A stretch of 64,000 bases of DNA. Origin: an uncultured Collinsella sp. GTDB taxonomy: Bacteria; Actinomycetota; Coriobacteriia; Coriobacteriales; Coriobacteriaceae. This document shows positions 60,371 to 64,000 of this stretch, one piece after another. The stretch lies in NCBI GenBank assembly GCA_900540875.1, contig UQHT01000005.1, positions 52,273 to 116,272 on the forward strand, written 5' to 3'. Under the pieces are notes generated by a model. The model did not search any database. It worked only from the letters and a program-made list of their open reading frames with translations, and had not been told where the DNA came from. Both the position numbers and the translations under genes were made by a program. The stretch's first letter is position 1. The number at the start of each line of letters is the position of its first letter.

Positions 60371-60586
60371 ATGCTCGCAAACGTCATCAAGCTCGTGTCG
60401 GGCTGCGTGACCTTCCTCGGCGGCTTCCTGGTCGCGTGGGGAGCGGTCTCGCTCGGCCTGGCCATCAGGGAGCAGCAGGGCGGCCCGCAGATCGCGACCG
60501 CCATTTCCACCATCGCCGGCGGCGCGATCATCATCGCCGCGTCGGTCTACTTCGGGCAGCTGGACACGTCCTGGCTGCCGGCATAG
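60371..60586 (+). CDS. VirB2/Maff2-like small membrane subunit
   Basis: A 71-residue protein from ATG 60371 behind GGAGAGCAGC. Two hydrophobic helices (LVSGCVTFLGGFLVAWGAVS and TAISTIAGGAIIIAASVYFG) are joined by a short polar loop (REQQGGPQI). Size, topology and place between VirD4 and PrgI genes match the Maff2/TrbC/VirB2-like subunit of ICE type IV systems. It probably forms the channel or a short surface filament. Confidence 0.8.
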   Translation: MLANVIKLVSGCVTFLGGFLVAWGAVSLGLAIREQQGGPQIATAISTIAGGAIIIAASVYFGQLDTSWLPA

Positions 60587-60598
60587 GGGGCGTCGCGG

Positions 60599-61024
60599 AT
60601 GGCGCTCCGGATACCGGTCCAGAAGGACATCGGCGAGTACGAGGAGAAGATCGTCGGGAAGATGAGCCTGCGCACGCTCGCATGCGTGTCGCTCGGCTTC
60701 GGCAGCGCCATCGGGGCGGCGGCCTTCGTCCACCTGGGCCTGCGTGCCGACGTCGCGGACGCGGCCTTCCCGATCATGCTCTGCAGCATGCCGTTCTGGC
60801 TCGCCGGGTTCTGGCGGCCCTTCGGCATGCGCGCCGAGGAGCTGCTGCCTCTCCTGGCGGCACACGAGCTTTCCCCGCAGCTGCTCGCGTACGAGCCCTG
60901 CCTCGCCGCGAGCCTCCCCGAGGGCTCGCCGCGCCCGGGCCGCCCGGGGCGGCGCGCGAGGCGCAGGGCAAGGAAGAAAGGAGCCGAGCTCTATGAGCCG
61001 AGCAAGAACCAACAAGGAGAATAG
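60599..61024 (+). CDS. PrgI-family (VirB3-like) conjugation protein
   Basis: A 141-residue protein; ATG 60599 follows the VirB2-like gene by 12 bases. It starts MALRIPVQKDIGEYEEKIVG, the family hallmark, then two TM helices (LACVSLGFGSAIGAAAFVHL and FPIMLCSMPFWLAGFWRPFG). A basic tail (RPGRRARRRARKKGAELYEP) ends it. PrgI/VirB3 sits in the membrane under VirB4. The last 32 bases overlap the VirB4 gene in another frame, a long overlap that ties their translation. Confidence 0.9.
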   Translation: MALRIPVQKDIGEYEEKIVGKMSLRTLACVSLGFGSAIGAAAFVHLGLRADVADAAFPIMLCSMPFWLAGFWRPFGMRAEELLPLLAAHELSPQLLAYEPCLAASLPEGSPRPGRPGRRARRRARKKGAELYEPSKNQQGE

Positions 61025-63470
61025 GCCGAAGCGCCCGAGCACCCTCGAGCTGCTCCTCGGCGGCACGGGCGGGCGCAAGGACGCCTCGAAGGGCGCGGAG
61101 GCCGAGCGGCAGAGGCGCCGCCGGGAGCGCGACCGCTCGCGCGAGATGGCCGCCTACGTCGGCTACGACGCCATGTACAAGGACGGCATCGCCCAGGTGA
61201 TGCCCGGGGTGTTCAGCCAGACGGTCGAGTTCTCCGACATCAGCTACCAGTCCGCGCGCAAGGAGGCGCGCGAGACGGCCTTCACCGTGATGAGCTCGCT
61301 GTTCAACTACTTCCCGGCGGACTCCCACGTGCAGCTCCAGGTCGTGAACGCGCCCATCCCAGCCGACGAGGTCGGCCGCAAGGTCTTCTTCGAGCCCGGG
61401 GAACGCGCCACCGCCGGGCTCGCCGAAGAGTACAACCGGATCCTCAACGACAAGATGCGCGAGGGCGTCTCGAACCTCGTGCGCCACCGCTACCTGACCT
61501 ACGCCGTGGGCGCCGACGACGTCGACGCCGCGGTGCCCAAGCTCGCGCGCATCCGGGGCGACGTGGAGCAGACCCTCGCGCGCATACGCTGCTCGTCGCG
61601 CGCCCTCGACGGCGCCGAGAGGCTCGAGCTCCTGCAGGGGCAGCTGCGCCCGGGGTCGCGCTTCGAGTTCTCCTGGGACAAATTGTCCCCGACGTCTGGC
61701 GCGCGCACGAAGGACTTCGTCATGCCCTCCACGCTCGACTTCAAGCCCGAGGGCAGGTCCGACTGCTTCCGCAGCGACGGGCGCTACGGCGCGGTGCTCG
61801 CCGTGCGCAGCTTCGGGTCGGTCATCGAGGAGACCTACCTCGCCTCCATCATCGACCTGCCGCTGCCGCTCAACGTGACGTTGCACGTGCAGCCCATCGC
61901 GCAGAGCGAGGCGCTCGCGCTCGTGAAGCGCCAGATCGACTGGATGGACAAGGAGATCATCGACGAGCAGATGAGCGCCGTGAAGAAGGGCTACGACTAC
62001 CAGATCCTGCCGCCCGAGCTGCGCTTCTCGAAGGAGGAGGCCGAGGAGCTGCTCGACTTCCTGCGCAACAAGTCCGAGCGCCTGTTCGTCTACACGGGCC
62101 TCGTCTACACCTGGGCCGACAGCCTCGAGGAGCTCGACCGCCGCGTCCAGCAGGTGACGAGCGTCGCGCAGGGCTGCACGATCGGCCTCGAGCCGCTCCA
62201 CTTCCGCCAGCGCCAGGCGCTCAACTCGGTGCTCCCGCTCGGGAACAACCACGTCACCGTGAGCCGCTACCTCACCACGGGGCAGGTGGCGATGCAGATG
62301 CCCTTCGCGAGCCAGAGCCTCGACGAGGCGGGCGGAGGCTACTACGGGCAGTCCAAGGAGAGCGGGAACCTGGTGCTGTGCGACCGCAAGCGCCTGGCGA
62401 GCCCCATGGGCTTCGTGTGCGGCAAGCCCGGCTCGGGCAAGAGCTTCTCGGTCAAGCGCGAGATAACCAACACCGTGCTCGCGCACCCCGAGGACGAGGT
62501 CGTGATCTTCGACCCGGCCGGCGAGTACGGCAACCTCGTCGGCGCGCTCGGCGGCGCGAACGTCGAGCTCGCCCCGGGATGCTCGGCGGTGCTCAACCCC
62601 TTCGACACCGCCGACGTCGCGGACCGCGCCGACGCCGCCAAGCTCGCGTACAAGACCGACGCGGTGCTCGCGCTCTCGAGCGCGCTCATGGCCGAGGGCC
62701 GCGAGGGCCTGCCGGAGCGCGACCGCTCGATCATCGCGCGCTGCGTCGGCGAGGCGTACCGGGAGTGCGCGAAGGACGGCCGCCTGCCCACGCTCGGCGA
62801 CTTCCACGCGGCGCTGCTCGCTCAGCCCGAGCCCGAGGCCGCCGACATCGCGCTGCGCTACGAGCGCTACGTGAAGGGCGCGTTCTCCTTCTTCAACGGC
62901 CAGAGCAACGTGGCGCTCGACAACCGCATCACCAACATCGACATGCACGGCCTCGGCCAGAACATGCGCGTGTTCGGCATGATCACGGCGCTCGAGATGG
63001 TGCGCAACCGCGTGATGGTCACGCCGCCGCGCCCCAACTACACGTGGCTCTACATCGACGAGGTGCAGAGCCTCTTCGCGCACCCGACGGTGGTCGAGTA
63101 CTTCGCCCGCCTTTGGCGCGAGGGGCGCAAGTTCGGCCTCATCTGCACCGGCATCAGCCAGAACACGAGCCACATGCTGGCCAACGCCGAGGCCCGCGAC
63201 ATGGTGCTCAACTCCGAGTTCTTCCTGCTGCACAAGCAGTCCACCGCCGACCTCGACGCGTGGGCGGAGATGCTCCAGCTCTCCGCCACGGAGCGCGGCT
63301 ACATCGGAGACGCCGTCAAGCCCGGCGAGGGGCTGCTCATCAGCGCCGGGATCCGCGTGCCCATCACCGACGACTTCCCGAAAGGCCCGCTCTACGACCT
63401 GTGGAACACCAAGCCCGCAGAGGTCGCCGAGCGCGAGATGCGCCGGGCGGCGCGAGAGGCGGAGGAATAG
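60993..63470 (+). CDS. VirB4/TraE-type conjugation ATPase
   Basis: An 825-residue ATPase from ATG 60993 behind AAGGAGCCGAGCTCT. The N-terminal 50 residues are basic; the middle contains GYDAMYKDGIAQVMPGVFSQ and a CagE/VirB4-like domain. The C-terminal ATPase has Walker A GFVCGKPGSGKSFSVKREIT, Walker B YTWLYIDEVQSLFAHPTVVE, and GLICTGISQNTSHMLANAEA. It powers assembly and substrate transfer in the type IV system. GGGACAA-A-TTGTCCC, a 15-base palindrome, is embedded in its coding sequence at 61675 and recurs in the next gene. Confidence 0.93.
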   Translation: MSRARTNKENRPKRPSTLELLLGGTGGRKDASKGAEAERQRRRRERDRSREMAAYVGYDAMYKDGIAQVMPGVFSQTVEFSDISYQSARKEARETAFTVMSSLFNYFPADSHVQLQVVNAPIPADEVGRKVFFEPGERATAGLAEEYNRILNDKMREGVSNLVRHRYLTYAVGADDVDAAVPKLARIRGDVEQTLARIRCSSRALDGAERLELLQGQLRPGSRFEFSWDKLSPTSGARTKDFVMPSTLDFKPEGRSDCFRSDGRYGAVLAVRSFGSVIEETYLASIIDLPLPLNVTLHVQPIAQSEALALVKRQIDWMDKEIIDEQMSAVKKGYDYQILPPELRFSKEEAEELLDFLRNKSERLFVYTGLVYTWADSLEELDRRVQQVTSVAQGCTIGLEPLHFRQRQALNSVLPLGNNHVTVSRYLTTGQVAMQMPFASQSLDEAGGGYYGQSKESGNLVLCDRKRLASPMGFVCGKPGSGKSFSVKREITNTVLAHPEDEVVIFDPAGEYGNLVGALGGANVELAPGCSAVLNPFDTADVADRADAAKLAYKTDAVLALSSALMAEGREGLPERDRSIIARCVGEAYRECAKDGRLPTLGDFHAALLAQPEPEAADIALRYERYVKGAFSFFNGQSNVALDNRITNIDMHGLGQNMRVFGMITALEMVRNRVMVTPPRPNYTWLYIDEVQSLFAHPTVVEYFARLWREGRKFGLICTGISQNTSHMLANAEARDMVLNSEFFLLHKQSTADLDAWAEMLQLSATERGYIGDAVKPGEGLLISAGIRVPITDDFPKGPLYDLWNTKPAEVAEREMRRAAREAEE
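61675..61689. repeat. 15-bp palindrome in the VirB4 gene
   Basis: GGGACAA-A-TTGTCCC. A second copy lies at 63681-63695. It may be chance, as both lie in G+C-rich coding sequence, but the A+T centre stands out there. Confidence 0.5.
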
Positions 63471-63472
63471 GA

Positions 63473-64000
63473 ATGGCCGGCCCGAGCGAGGGCGGCGGGA
63501 TGCTCGAGGTGGTCGCGGCGCAGCGCCGCGACGTGCTCACCACGGGCGACGTCGCGGAGACCGAGCGCGACGCCCTGGGAAACGTCTCGGAGGGAGCCGG
63601 CCCGCTCGACCAGGCGGGAGGCTCCGCCGCAACGGCGAAGGGGCGCCCTTCCAGGCCCGACGCGCCGGAAGGCGGGCTCGGGGACAAATTGTCCCAACCC
63701 GCCGGAGACCGGCGCGCGGCGGCAGCGATGCGCTCGCGCGTCGAGGCGGCGAAGCTGGCGATCGCCCGGGAGGCAGTCTCCCAGCTCGACGACTCGGAGG
63801 AGCTCGAGGGCGCCTCGGGCATGTACGACGCGGGGCATGCGGCCAAGAAGGCCGCGGGAAGGCTGCGGCAGAGGAAGGCGAAGAAAGCCGCCCAAGGCAG
63901 CCGCAAGGCGGCGACCGCCCTCGGCGCCCCAAAGGGAGGCGCGCGCGGCCCCGAGGCAGCCGGCGCGACCGCCCCGGCCAAGCACCAGGCGGCCCAGGCG
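63473..64000 (+). CDS. Conjugation-region protein, 5' part (cut by window edge)
   Basis: ATG 63473 follows GGAGGAATAGGA, two bases after the VirB4 stop; the frame is open for 176 codons to the edge. The visible part is hydrophilic and low in complexity: MAGPSEGGGMLEVVAAQRRD, then a Gly/Ala/Pro-rich linker, a helical stretch (AAAMRSRVEAAKLAIAREAV) and a basic segment (KKAAGRLRQRKAKKAA). Its place after VirB4 is where ICEs often encode a large VirB6-like or lysozyme/CHAP-domain protein with a disordered start; which one cannot be told from this part. Confidence 0.7.
   Translation, partial: MAGPSEGGGMLEVVAAQRRDVLTTGDVAETERDALGNVSEGAGPLDQAGGSAATAKGRPSRPDAPEGGLGDKLSQPAGDRRAAAAMRSRVEAAKLAIAREAVSQLDDSEELEGASGMYDAGHAAKKAAGRLRQRKAKKAAQGSRKAATALGAPKGGARGPEAAGATAPAKHQAAQA
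63681..63695. repeat. 15-bp palindrome, copy 2
   Basis: GGGACAA-A-TTGTCCC inside the gene after VirB4; identical to 61675-61689. It translates in different frame context (GDKLSQ here), so amino-acid conservation does not obviously explain it. Confidence 0.5.

Noticed and set aside
58106..63233. Very long minus-strand open frames opposite VirD4 and VirB4.
   Set aside because: Low-complexity Arg/Ala/Leu/Val products with no family features; the plus strand encodes clear conjugation ATPases.
1..64000. tRNA, rRNA or known riboswitch genes.
   Set aside because: No tRNA cloverleaf with CCA-like ends, rRNA segment or recognisable riboswitch core was found by eye; a covariance scan would be decisive.

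Overview
The window looks like the chromosome of a Coriobacteriia gut actinobacterium, most likely Collinsella or a close relative. This rests on high G+C coding sequence, Shine-Dalgarno sites of the AAGGAG type, and a gene mix of a NapH-like 4Fe-4S membrane protein with TlpA, a TipAS-like XRE regulator, SBP-linked hybrid kinases and a LuxR-regulated exported protein. No rRNA or tRNA gene was recognised, so the assignment is inference.

Layout. 0-8 kb: end of a LOG-family gene, a two-TM potassium channel, and two hybrid histidine kinases that converge on a terminator; one carries its solute-binding domains fused, the other has a separate solute-binding lipoprotein gene in the same operon. 8-16 kb: MalY/PatB lyase, TrmO, XRE/TipAS regulator, glutaredoxin, Dus, and a LysR regulator divergent from an aldo-keto reductase/flavodoxin cluster. 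16-28.4 kb: small membrane proteins, a MacB/FtsX-type ABC transporter, a sulfur/redox cluster (CoA-disulfide reductase-rhodanese, rhodanese, Crp/Fnr regulator, TlpA lipoprotein, 4Fe-4S membrane protein and a 48-residue CXXC protein) and a divergent two-component system. 28.5-43.7 kb: stand-alone ATP-pyrophosphatase subunit of GMP synthase, LuxR regulator with a 1,454-residue exported protein, type IIA topoisomerase B and A subunits, an AAA/DUF4143 ATPase and an FMN reductase.

43.7-49.8 kb is a small redox/NAD accessory region: HxlR and cupin, a TetR regulator divergent from three tandem class M-like sirtuin genes, a carboxymuconolactone decarboxylase/cupin fusion, an FMN reductase and a MerR regulator. 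50.4-52.7 kb holds three methyltransferase genes with less G+C-rich codon use behind a DtxR/IdeR-like box. From about 52.8 kb to the right edge lies a very G+C-rich integrative conjugative element: a short match to a guaA 3' end (possible attachment site), an Abi_2/AbiF-like HEPN gene followed by a small RNA with its own promoter and terminator, excisionase-like DNA-binding proteins, a replication module (winged-helix initiator with in-gene 33-bp iterons plus a DnaC-like loader), then DUF3801/PcfB, VirD4, a VirB2-like pilin, PrgI and VirB4. Integrase and relaxase would lie beyond the right edge.

Several families of intergenic palindromes run through the chromosomal part: four copies of an exact 31-bp palindrome at gene 3' ends, two copies of a 55-bp palindrome, and a family built on a GTTCTTTAACGACTA / GGGGACGTTC module. 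The most notable systems are the AbiF-like gene with its RNA, the sirtuin triplet without a visible macrodomain partner, and the iteron-bearing replication gene.
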